NCBI GenBank assembly: GCA_964367085.1
Contig: CAYIWL010000002.1
Location: 1 to 42,027 of the forward strand
Direction: 5' to 3'
Source of the DNA: JACPIN01 sp964367085
GTDB taxonomy: Archaea > Nanobdellota > Nanobdellia > SCGC-AAA011-G17 > ARS1403
DNA length: 42,027 nt
Below are positions 32,042 through 39,128 of this stretch, one piece after another (position 1 is the first letter of the stretch; each line of letters opens with the position of its first letter). The notes beneath the pieces are model-generated. The model did no database searches, was not told where the DNA came from, and was given only the letters and a program-made list of their open reading frames with translations. Position numbers and translations under genes: made by a program.

Positions 32042-32677
32042 TTATCTTTCTCCTTTTTCCAGGCTCCTGGCTTTTTCCCGAAGTTCTTCTGCTCGTTCAT
32101 ACAACTCTGCTGATGTTTCTTCGTCTCCATCCTCGTGAAATTCCTGAGCTTCCATATGAAGTGCTTCTGCTCGTCTGTAGAATTTTTCAGGGTTTCCTTT
32201 CCTTCTTGAAAAAGCTATTATCAATATTATTACTATTAGAACTGCCGCGGCTATCCCTATAACTTTTAAGTTCCCTTTCAGGATATTTGATATTGCTGCT
32301 GCATCTGGAAGTGTTTTTACATCTGTCTTTTTAGCACCGATTCTTTTTGCTTCCAATGACACAGTCTTATCGCTTGAAGAGATAAATTCAAATGAGAAAT
32401 CAATTTGATTGTCGTCATCAATGTCGATGTCTGCTTTTTTATCTTTTCCCACAACAGTAGCATAATTTGCAGGCATGATTGTCAGTTTGGCTTCGTTTTC
32501 TGAGACAGAATCTGCCTTTACAGTGTATTCTTCTGAATTGAACTGTAGGGTTTTTTCATCACCTTCGGACATTGAGAATTTTACTACGTCTAATTCATCA
32601 AGGTCGACATTTGCAGATAAAACTGCTGGCATTAGGATTAGGAGCAGTAAAAGCACTGCTTTTAGTAATGGTTTCAT
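32042..32677 (-). CDS. single-pass membrane protein with secreted beta-rich domain
   Basis: A 211-residue protein. A signal peptide (MKPLLKAVLLLLLILMPAVL then SA) leads into an outward acidic beta-rich domain of about 115 residues, one transmembrane helix (VIGIAAAVLIVIILIIAF), and a cytoplasmic helical tail (FYRRAEALHMEAQEFHEDGD) that resembles a helical repeat. I chose the ATG at 32677 because ttaaatataaac lies about 30 nt before it; an upstream ATG at 32710 precedes the TATA box. The ATPase gene begins 1 nt downstream and may act through the tail. Confidence 0.75.
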   Translation of the reverse strand: MKPLLKAVLLLLLILMPAVLSANVDLDELDVVKFSMSEGDEKTLQFNSEEYTVKADSVSENEAKLTIMPANYATVVGKDKKADIDIDDDNQIDFSFEFISSSDKTVSLEAKRIGAKKTDVKTLPDAAAISNILKGNLKVIGIAAAVLIVIILIIAFSRRKGNPEKFYRRAEALHMEAQEFHEDGDEETSAELYERAEELREKARSLEKGER

Positions 32678-32770
32678 GACTAGGATGGAATGGAGTTTAT
32701 ATTTAAGCATTATTATACTGTAATGCAGATAAAATAGTAAATAGGTGTAATTGGGAATGAGTGGTTATAT

Positions 32771-32970
32771 CTATTGCTCGTCTTTATGATATAAATCTAG
32801 GGATATTATCTTATCCTCTTCTTTGAGATAAACGTAAGAAAGCCTGAACGGAGAGATATAAACTTCCATTGTTCCTTTTCTAGAATGCCTCATCGTTTTT
32901 CCAATATCTGGAGATTCTAATTTTTTCTAAGAAGGAAAGGCAGATGGAAAACGTAGTTGTCCATGTTCAT
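32771..32970 (-). pseudogene. degenerate RelE-like toxin fragment
   Basis: The frame from about 32925 to the TAG at 32771 encodes LESPDIGKTMRHSRKGTMEV, then YISPFRLSYVYL and IISLDLYHKDEQ, the C-terminal two thirds of a RelE-type toxin. The preceding part (ATG at 32970, NYVFHLPFLLRK) is in another frame and stops at 32917; the frames join at the AAAAAA run on the minus strand. No antitoxin gene is next to it. The N-terminus is also shorter than usual, so this looks like real decay. Confidence 0.62.
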
Positions 32971-32987
32971 AAAAATTAATTTTGTTT

Positions 32988-33362
32988 TTATTTCTTCTTT
33001 CTCATTTCAAAAGTCGAAGCTAAATCGATTATGTACTTTCCATTTGCCAGCTTGTAGATTAATGGCTCTCTCTGGAATAAATGCCTTATGTCTACTTCAA
33101 ATTTTCCAGGACTAAGTGTGCGAATAGATTCAAAATCAAGAATTACTGGTTTGTCGTCTTCAATACCAATCATCTCAAAGACGTCTTTCTCAAGCTTTTC
33201 TTTGTCCCTTAATGAAAGATTTTCTATCTTTTCTTCGGCTTCTTCAAGATGTTCTTTTCTAATAAAGAAGAAAAATTTGCTACCGCAGCTATTGCACCCG
33301 GTAAGGAGATTCTTTGAACCGTCTTCAAATAATTTATTGCATTTTACGCATTGATGTGGCAT
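32988..33362 (-). CDS. arvC: ArvC/OapC family zinc-ribbon protein
   Basis: A 124-residue protein. It begins with a zinc ribbon (CVKCNKLF ... CNSCGSKFFFF), then a helical Glu/Lys linker and a beta domain (IRTLSPGKFEVDIRHLFQRE, YIIDLAS). This is the third member of a conserved archaeal trio with DUF2073 and an Era-like GTPase, called OapABC or ArvABC. The GTPase of the trio has been linked to extracellular vesicle formation in Euryarchaeota. Transcribed 45 nt after the DUF2073 gene. Confidence 0.78.
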   Translation of the reverse strand: MPHQCVKCNKLFEDGSKNLLTGCNSCGSKFFFFIRKEHLEEAEEKIENLSLRDKEKLEKDVFEMIGIEDDKPVILDFESIRTLSPGKFEVDIRHLFQREPLIYKLANGKYIIDLASTFEMRKKK

Positions 33363-33407
33363 AGTTATTTTTGTGTCTAATACTTTATCTTGCTGTTTTT
33401 TAGCTAA

Positions 33408-33788
33408 CTAGCGTCCTCTGCTGGATAAAAACAACTGAATCCTGTTAGGATCTTTCCTTATTTCTCTTACTATATTTGCAGGCCCGATTATAGTCAAACC
33501 GCGTCTTCTTCCGAAAATAGTTTCTATGAATAACTGCTTTAATCTATCTTGAATCTGCTTGCTGTTTTTTTCTAATGGATTAAATGAAGTGATTTCCACA
33601 CCTTTAAATTTGCTATCAATGATTTCCATGGTCTCTTCTATTAAGTCTGCTTCTTCTTGGGGTGTTAGAGTTCCTTCCATTAAAACCAGCTTGTTCTGCT
33701 TAACTATCTTGATTAGCTTTTGTATTTTTCTTTCTGAATCCAAACCAGAAACTTCTTCAAATGGAACATATTGCATTGTCAATGGCAT
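33408..33788 (-). CDS. arvB: DUF2073 protein, ArvB/OapB
   Basis: A 126-residue soluble protein with the DUF2073 pattern: MQYVPFEEVSGLDSERKIQK, LVLMEGTLTPQEEADLIEET, then a C-terminus LTIIGPANIVREIRKDPNRI. Its biochemical role is unknown, but it always travels with the GTPase next to it. Its ATG follows the GTPase stop codon with no gap. Confidence 0.83.
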   Translation of the reverse strand: MPLTMQYVPFEEVSGLDSERKIQKLIKIVKQNKLVLMEGTLTPQEEADLIEETMEIIDSKFKGVEITSFNPLEKNSKQIQDRLKQLFIETIFGRRRGLTIIGPANIVREIRKDPNRIQLFLSSRGR

Positions 33789-34418
33789 TTATTTCACCAA
33801 CCTAAAAAGTTCTTTGTAAAACTGATCAATATTATTGCCGTATTCTGCTGAAACCCCAACAACCCTGTATTGCGGAAATGCTGCTTCTATCTTTTTTATA
33901 TTTGCTTTTTTCAAGTCAACTTTGTTTCCTAAGATTAAAACAGGGATATTGCGTGCTGCTAAATTTCCTATGATTGTAATGTTAACTTGATCATAAGGGT
34001 TTCTTGTAGAATCTAAAACTACTAGGACTGCATCCATATTATCTAGCCATTTAATCGCTTCTATTACCCCTTTTGTTGCTTCTTTTGCCCTTGTCTGCGC
34101 TTCTCTTTTCTCCATTCCCCTTTTGATGAATTCTTCATAATCAATTCTTGTTGCTATCCCTGGAGTGTCGATTAGATTAAAAGAAAGTTTTTTTCCGTTT
34201 GACTGGACAGTAACCTTTTCTTTCTGTTGTATCTCTCTAGTTTCATGGGGTATTGGCGAAACTTTTCCCATCTCTTCTCCTATCCAGTCCTTGCAAATCC
34301 TGTTTGCCAGCGAGGTTTTTCCTGCATTTGGCGGTCCGTAAATTCCAAGCCTTATATGCTTTTTATTTTTGAATATTAGAAGTATACCCGAAAGAAAATT
34401 TTTGAATTTTTTAATCAT
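33789..34418 (-). CDS. arvA: Era-like small GTPase, ArvA/OapA
   Basis: A 209-residue GTPase with all G motifs: G1 GPPNAGKTS, G2 Thr in the PHETRE stretch, G3 DTPG, G4 GNKVD and G5 SAE. No C-terminal RNA-binding KH domain, so it is not Era itself. Family members drive vesicle formation in some Euryarchaeota; a membrane-remodelling role here is inferred. First of the arvA-arvB-arvC run, 36 nt after the YggU-like gene. Confidence 0.85.
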   Translation of the reverse strand: MIKKFKNFLSGILLIFKNKKHIRLGIYGPPNAGKTSLANRICKDWIGEEMGKVSPIPHETREIQQKEKVTVQSNGKKLSFNLIDTPGIATRIDYEEFIKRGMEKREAQTRAKEATKGVIEAIKWLDNMDAVLVVLDSTRNPYDQVNITIIGNLAARNIPVLILGNKVDLKKANIKKIEAAFPQYRVVGVSAEYGNNIDQFYKELFRLVK

Positions 34419-34454
34419 TATTGCTTGAATTTATTCGAATGTTAATAAATATTT

Positions 34455-34670
34455 CTATTTCGTATCAATTATTTTTTTCTTGGACTTAAAACCTGACTTG
34501 ATATAGGCTTGTTTTCCAAAGTGTTTAGAAAGCAATTTGATAACTGCCAGATTAGCTTTATTATTTTCTGCCTTTTCTTTGACCTCAACTTTTAAAGTTC
34601 CATCATCTAATTGCTCTATTTTCTCTTTCTTGGCCTTGGTTTTCACCATGACCGTTATTGGAAATTCCAT
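34455..34670 (-). CDS. DUF167/YggU family protein
   Basis: A 71-residue protein with the DUF167 core: VMVKTKAKKEKIEQLDDGTL, then VKEKAENNKANLAVIKLLSK. Function unknown in any organism, widely conserved. It overlaps the end of the chorismate mutase gene by 68 nt from the ATG at 34670, or 47 nt if the ATG at 34649 is used. Confidence 0.78.
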   Translation of the reverse strand: MEFPITVMVKTKAKKEKIEQLDDGTLKVEVKEKAENNKANLAVIKLLSKHFGKQAYIKSGFKSKKKIIDTK

Positions 34671-34938
34671 ATTGTATTGCCCTGCTTTGCTCGATTATTA
34701 ATGTGTAAATGCTTCCGATGTAACCTTCTGGATTAGGGTTTGTTCCTCCTAAATCAGAATAAAGATGTGAGAGTGCTTTTATAATCTCTTGTTCTTTTAA
34801 CGGCTGGTGTACTTCTAATCCCTTCCTTGTCTTTACCTCTCCGATTGTTTGAGAGACTTTTTCCCTTTCGACTAAAGCTCTTATTACGGTATAATCTATT
34901 CCTCTCAAAATATTTCGCCACGGTTTTAGATCTTCCAT
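34603..34938 (-). CDS. aroQ: chorismate mutase, AroQ type
   Basis: A 111-residue helical protein. It would convert chorismate to prephenate for Phe/Tyr synthesis. AroQ residues are visible: LRGIDYTVIRALVEREKVSQ, then IGEVKTRKGLEVHQPLKEQE with the catalytic Lys and the Arg/Lys-Glu pair, and IIEQSRAIQ at the end of the third helix. After SRAIQ there is a 22-residue tail that overlaps the YggU-like gene in another frame. No other shikimate-pathway gene is in the window. It overlaps dphB by 13 nt. Confidence 0.75.
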   Translation of the reverse strand: MEDLKPWRNILRGIDYTVIRALVEREKVSQTIGEVKTRKGLEVHQPLKEQEIIKALSHLYSDLGGTNPNPEGYIGSIYTLIIEQSRAIQYGISNNGHGENQGQERENRAIR

Positions 34939-35642
34939 TTTTCCAAAACTTCCTCTTCAATGAAATGGAGTTTTTTAGCAGGAATAATTAAACAATAGGG
35001 CGGTTCTCCGAAGTCTATCTCTTTAATATCTTTCATTTCACCGTATTTTACAATAAAATCTTCTGCACCAAGCCTGGCACATCCTATTGCTTTTCCCTTA
35101 ACACCCTTTTCTTCCAAATAAGTTAAAGCAGCTTTAATACTTAAATATTTGTCTTCTCCAGGATTTAGATCAAGCAAAAATAAAGTATGAGCATTTATCT
35201 TTAAGTTATCTTCTAAGATTTTAATTGGAGTTTCAATGTTTTTATTTTCAAATGGGATGCTTGCAGTTTTTCCGAAATTATACAACGATAGCCCTGTTAT
35301 CCCGACAGCAGTTAAGACAGATGCATTGTTGAAAATTTTAATTTCAATGTTTTTATTCTTGCAGTCATTGAACAAGCTAAGATGGGTTGTGGCTGAAAAT
35401 ACGTCTCCGACGATTAGGAAAGCAATGTTTTCTTTTTTAGCTTCGGAAACATCAAAATTCTCTACAAAGTCTCTGCCAACGTTTATTATCTTCTTATTGA
35501 TTAATTTTTCCAGAAGTTTTAAGCTGCCGTTCAGTATTGAAGTGTAATTTTCCAAGTAGACTTTTTTGCATTTTTTTAAAGCATCTACTGACTCTAAGCT
35601 GAAGCTTTTCTCGTTTAATCCTAGACCAATTAGATGTAGCAT
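34926..35642 (-). CDS. dphB: diphthine synthase
   Basis: A 238-residue SAM-dependent methyltransferase that methylates the diphthamide precursor on elongation factor 2. Family marks are MLHLIGLGLNEKSFSLESVD, VYLENYTS, IVGDVFSATTH and the C-terminal GEPPYCLIIPAKKLHFIEEE. Present only in archaea and eukaryotes, so it supports the archaeal assignment. Normal length. It lies 9 nt after the PKD lipoprotein gene and overlaps aroQ by 13 nt. Confidence 0.92.
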   Translation of the reverse strand: MLHLIGLGLNEKSFSLESVDALKKCKKVYLENYTSILNGSLKLLEKLINKKIINVGRDFVENFDVSEAKKENIAFLIVGDVFSATTHLSLFNDCKNKNIEIKIFNNASVLTAVGITGLSLYNFGKTASIPFENKNIETPIKILEDNLKINAHTLFLLDLNPGEDKYLSIKAALTYLEEKGVKGKAIGCARLGAEDFIVKYGEMKDIKEIDFGEPPYCLIIPAKKLHFIEEEVLEKWKI

Positions 35643-35651
35643 TTCAAAAAA

Positions 35652-35999
35652 TTATTTTGGCAGAACATTTACATCAACACAATCTTTGTCTTTTGCACCC
35701 TCATTGTCTGTCACTTCAAGGCATGCTGAAAAATAACCTACTGCGTGATATATGTGCATTACTTTTTCCCCTGTCGCTGTACTGCCATCATCAAAGTCCC
35801 ATCTGTAGCTTATTATCTCTCCATCATGATCATAACTTCTACTTCCATCAAAAGTAATTCCGTTTCCCGAATATATTGAATCTTCTGTTGATGCTATTAC
35901 TAATGCTCGCGGTTCATAATTTTCTGAAGGTCCATTAATACAGCTTCCAATGATTATCGGAGTTAGAACAATTGCTGTTAAACTTTTTAAGCTTTTCAT
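35652..35999 (-). CDS. PKD-domain lipoprotein
   Basis: A 115-residue surface protein. The signal MKSLKSLTAIVLTPIIIGSC ends in a lipobox (Ile-Gly-Ser-Cys20), a Sec-type lipoprotein signal. The mature part is one PKD-like beta sandwich: FDGSRSYDHDGEIISYRWDF then DDGSTATGEKVMHIY and ACLEVTDNEGAKDKD, with the usual W-x-F-D-D-G-S motif. PKD domains mediate binding on cell surfaces. Probably a substrate of the LspA at 21949. It begins the run leading to dphB and shares a divergent promoter with the Tat lipoprotein operon. Confidence 0.82.
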   Translation of the reverse strand: MKSLKSLTAIVLTPIIIGSCINGPSENYEPRALVIASTEDSIYSGNGITFDGSRSYDHDGEIISYRWDFDDGSTATGEKVMHIYHAVGYFSACLEVTDNEGAKDKDCVDVNVLPK

Positions 36000-36021
36000 C
36001 TTTACTGTTATTACAATAAGG

Positions 36022-36034
36022 TTTTTAAATATTT
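36022..36034. promoter_or_regulatory. symmetric TATA box serving two divergent lipoprotein operons
   Basis: tttttaaatattt contains the self-complementary core aaatattt. It lies 19-31 nt before the ATG at 36053 on the plus strand and 23-35 nt before the ATG at 35999 on the minus strand. One near-symmetric TATA box can thus direct leaderless or short-leader transcripts both ways. Confidence 0.55.
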
Positions 36035-36052
36035 CTAGATTTTATATTTGAG

Positions 36053-36754
36053 ATGCTTGAAAATATTATTCAATCTTCTGTAAATAGAAGGGGTTTCCTG
36101 AAAATAGCATTTGCTTCCTCTGTTTTTGGATGTGGCAAAAATAAGATTGTGATCGAAGAACCAGAAAATGGGACTGACATCGAAAATAAAGTTTTCAGTA
36201 TTTTTGATTATTATCCCTTGGAGCAGGGTAATGAATGGATTTTCCAGAGAGGTAAGAGGGTAAGAGTTTCGTCTGTTAGTTGGGAGGGTGATAGGAAAAT
36301 TATCGAGATGATAGGGTTTTTAGGTGGTGAAGTTTCAGGATATACTTACTATGTTGAGGATGATTCGCTTTTATTGTATTCTACTAATGGCGGTGGAACG
36401 TCCTATGAACCTCCGATTAAAATGGGAACTTCTACCCTTCAGATAGGAGATAGTTTTACTACTGATTTTGATTATTATATGATGTTCAGTGATTGGATAA
36501 AAGTTGGAGGGGGAGAAAGCAAAATTACTGTCCTTCAACCTGAGAAGATAGAATCTGCGGCTGGCAAATTCAAGAATTGTTTGAAGATTGAACAGGTTTA
36601 TTTTAATGAGCTTTTCGGTGAGTTGATTAATGAGGCTGAGCCTGTTGTCCGCACTTATTGGTTTGCTAAAAATATTGGGATCGTAAAACTTGCTTCTTTT
36701 CTGCCAATAAGTGGACATTACAATGAATTTTATTTGGAGCAATACAAAGTATGA
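36053..36754 (+). CDS. Tat lipoprotein A of a three-gene paralogous array
   Basis: A 233-residue protein. The signal has a twin-arginine motif (NRRGFLK, Arg12-Arg13), a short hydrophobic stretch and a lipobox ending in Cys27 (SSVFGC). The mature domain begins at FDYYPLEQGNEWIF and ends with GKFKNCLKIE and TYWFAKNIGIVKL, a beta-rich module shared by all three genes of the array and similar to bacterial surface lipoprotein domains (TapB/DUF3108-like, tentative). It is expected to be folded before export and anchored outside. Function unknown. The stop overlaps gene B by 4 nt (ATGA). Confidence 0.82.
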   Translation: MLENIIQSSVNRRGFLKIAFASSVFGCGKNKIVIEEPENGTDIENKVFSIFDYYPLEQGNEWIFQRGKRVRVSSVSWEGDRKIIEMIGFLGGEVSGYTYYVEDDSLLLYSTNGGGTSYEPPIKMGTSTLQIGDSFTTDFDYYMMFSDWIKVGGGESKITVLQPEKIESAAGKFKNCLKIEQVYFNELFGELINEAEPVVRTYWFAKNIGIVKLASFLPISGHYNEFYLEQYKV

Positions 36755-37518
36755 AACTTGAAAACCTATTGGATAAAGAAATCAGTAGGAGAATGTTTTT
36801 GGCTGGCTTAGCTATGGAACTTTTCATTGGCTGTAGTGAAAATAAAATTACAAACCCTCGCAATCGTTATGATCCCGATCAAAATGATCAAAATACTAAA
36901 GAGCGTGATGATAAGTTTAATATTTTTGATTATTTCCCTCTTGAAACAGGCAATGAATGGATTTATGCGATAAAGGGAATTCCTAGCGAGAATAATGATA
37001 TTGATAGGGTGTTGTCTGTGAGAGATGATGTTGATAAAAAAGTTGTTGTCATAGGGAGTGGAAATGTGTCCTTGGGATCTTCTGCTAAGATGGAATACCA
37101 TCATATTTATTACATCCAAAATGGATCACTTCTTTCCTATGGAAGTGACTATGGAGATGACCATTTATACGTTGAGCCCCCTATTGTGGAAGGAAATTTA
37201 AGTATGAGTGTCGGAAGCAGGTTTGTTACTAATTTTAATTTCTATAATAAGATTAACTCCGACGAATGGAAGCATATGGGAAAGGGAGTAAGCACATTTA
37301 CTTTATTGTCATTAGAAGATATAGAAGTTCCTGTAGGAAGATTTGAAAACTGCTTGAGGATTGAAGGCAGAAAGAATTACAAATTCTTTGATGAATCAAT
37401 TGATAGGACCCCTATTGTTAAAACACATTGGTTTGCCAAGGGAATCGGGAAAGTAAAAACCTCTCTGGAGATATTGCAAGACTATTATGAATTCGAGTTA
37501 ATTGATTATAGCGTATGA
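36751..37518 (+). CDS. Tat lipoprotein B of a three-gene paralogous array
   Basis: A 255-residue protein. ISRRMFLAGL (Arg13-Arg14) and Cys28 in ELFIGC give a Tat lipoprotein signal. An Asp/Asn-rich linker precedes the shared module: FDYFPLETGNEWIYA, VEPPIVEGNLSMSVGS, VPVGRFENCLRIEG, THWFAKGIGKVKT. It is the closest relative of gene A in the array. 4-nt overlaps at both ends show translational coupling with A and C. Confidence 0.82.
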   Translation: MKLENLLDKEISRRMFLAGLAMELFIGCSENKITNPRNRYDPDQNDQNTKERDDKFNIFDYFPLETGNEWIYAIKGIPSENNDIDRVLSVRDDVDKKVVVIGSGNVSLGSSAKMEYHHIYYIQNGSLLSYGSDYGDDHLYVEPPIVEGNLSMSVGSRFVTNFNFYNKINSDEWKHMGKGVSTFTLLSLEDIEVPVGRFENCLRIEGRKNYKFFDESIDRTPIVKTHWFAKGIGKVKTSLEILQDYYEFELIDYSV

Positions 37519-39074
37519 AACTAGAAGATATTTTGCACAATGAGATTAATCGAAGAGACTTTTTGATTAGATTAGCTGCTGCTTCTGCATTAGGGTGTAG
37601 TAGTGATAGTGATAATGGTTTTGGATATTATAAAAATGAGCCAAAAGAAAGATCTCCGACTCCTGGAGGGGGAGGCAGTTCTGGAAATAAAGATCCTGCA
37701 GGGGATTATACAAGAATAAAGGACTCTGGATATGTTGCACAGAGTAGCGTTGTGGAAAGAGGATATAATGGTATTGAATTCAGCAACAATTATGGCACGG
37801 AGGCAATTTATCCTGTTGAAGAAGACAGCGACGGAAATAGAACTTTTATTGGAGAAAATATTATTCTTGGTCTTTATGAGAATAGTACGGATATGATTGT
37901 ATCTGCTTATGATATGGAAAATAGATACTTACCCAATGTTGAATTTATATCTAAGAATGCATCTGGCAAGATTCTTGGAAGAAGAGAAATTGAATTGTAT
38001 CTGAAGGATAAATTAAACAAGGCGATAGAATTTGGAAGAAATGCTTTCATGAAAAATATAGAAAGCGCATTGCCTAATTACGACCCTGAGCATATTATTT
38101 CACTTCCTGGAGTTGTTTATCAGGGAGATTGGTCGTTCAACCAAGTTAAAAACTTAAATACTTTGATAAATGAAAGTAGTACTGTACTCACTTTTATCCC
38201 TGGGCCACATGTTCCTATAACAACTAAAATAAGTATTGCTACAGAAATCTCCGGTGGATGGCTGGATTCTATTGATGAAATAATAGATATGGTAAATGAA
38301 TCTACCTCACTTAATATAGACAAGGACTATAAGTTCAGTTGGTATATTGTTGGCGGAATCCATTTGATAGTTCCAAGCGAGCTAATTGACAGTATCAAAA
38401 GAAGAAATCCAAGATTTGGGGTCCTTGATTTTGTTCCTTTAGAAAGCGGGAATCAATGGAGTTATAACTCCAGCGAATTTGGAATTGCCAGGAGTACGAT
38501 AGAAACTAAGACAATTAATGACAAAAAAATTATCTCTGTTAGAAGCAGTACAGGGACGGCCAGTTACTATGGATATCGGAACGGCGAATTGAAACTTATG
38601 GGAGCTGATCACCCAAATAGCGGAGAGTTTTATTTTGAGCCAGGGGTAGTTATTGGGGACGACAGCATGAGATTAGGAGATGTTTTTGAAACAAATAGCA
38701 AGGTTATTTACAGAAATTACCCTGGTGTTGATGTTAACATTGTTGGAACCAATCAACTGGAAAAATTCGAGCATGTTTCTGTTCCTGCTGGTGAGTTTGG
38801 CGATTGCTTAAAAGTAAGAGAGATCTTGAACTTTAATGGTAGGAATAGGGAAACAGGAGAAGACATTTCGTTCATGGATACGGCATACTCATGGTCTGCA
38901 AAAAATGTTGGGACGGTAAAATCTAGGATAGAAGGTACTGGGATTTTAAGCAGACAAACCAGCGAGCTGCAGAGTGCTGAAATAAATGGTACGAGATTGC
39001 CAAAGATAATTGGCGGGGAGATTGTTCCGATCCTTATTGAAGCGTCCTCTGAACTATGCAGAAGACTCAGATGA
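37515..39074 (+). CDS. Tat lipoprotein C, long form with N-terminal extra domain
   Basis: A 519-residue protein. INRRDFLIRLAAASALGC carries the twin arginines (13-14) and lipid Cys28. After a Gly/Pro/Ser linker (TPGGGGSSGNKD) there is an extra domain of about 230 residues, unrecognised, with LPGVVYQGDWSFNQVKNLNT resembling a metalloprotease-like or NlpC-unrelated fold that I cannot name. The last 210 residues repeat the module of A and B (LDFVPLESGNQWSYN, VPAGEFGDCLKVRE, YSWSAKNVGTVKS). It is the end of the coupled A-B-C run; 54 nt downstream the barrel-like protein has its own promoter. Confidence 0.8.
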   Translation: MKLEDILHNEINRRDFLIRLAAASALGCSSDSDNGFGYYKNEPKERSPTPGGGGSSGNKDPAGDYTRIKDSGYVAQSSVVERGYNGIEFSNNYGTEAIYPVEEDSDGNRTFIGENIILGLYENSTDMIVSAYDMENRYLPNVEFISKNASGKILGRREIELYLKDKLNKAIEFGRNAFMKNIESALPNYDPEHIISLPGVVYQGDWSFNQVKNLNTLINESSTVLTFIPGPHVPITTKISIATEISGGWLDSIDEIIDMVNESTSLNIDKDYKFSWYIVGGIHLIVPSELIDSIKRRNPRFGVLDFVPLESGNQWSYNSSEFGIARSTIETKTINDKKIISVRSSTGTASYYGYRNGELKLMGADHPNSGEFYFEPGVVIGDDSMRLGDVFETNSKVIYRNYPGVDVNIVGTNQLEKFEHVSVPAGEFGDCLKVREILNFNGRNRETGEDISFMDTAYSWSAKNVGTVKSRIEGTGILSRQTSELQSAEINGTRLPKIIGGEIVPILIEASSELCRRLR

Positions 39075-39096
39075 AATATATTTTACCTTTCATAAA

Positions 39097-39120
39097 AACT
39101 TATAAGTTAAAACTCTTATA
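39097..39120 (+). promoter_or_regulatory. palindrome and TATA-like sequence before the barrel-like gene
   Basis: AACTTATAAGTT (39097-39108) is a perfect 12-bp palindrome, followed by aaaactcttata. It lies 21-32 nt before the ATG at 39129, where a TATA box is expected. Either a palindromic TATA promoter or a promoter with a regulator site on it. Confidence 0.5.
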
Positions 39121-39128
39121 AAATAACT

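Noticed and set aside
32041..32130. Longer ATPase start overlapping the membrane-protein gene
   Set aside because: The extra 30 residues are Lys/Gln-rich without domain character and the ATG at 32040 directly follows the upstream stop.
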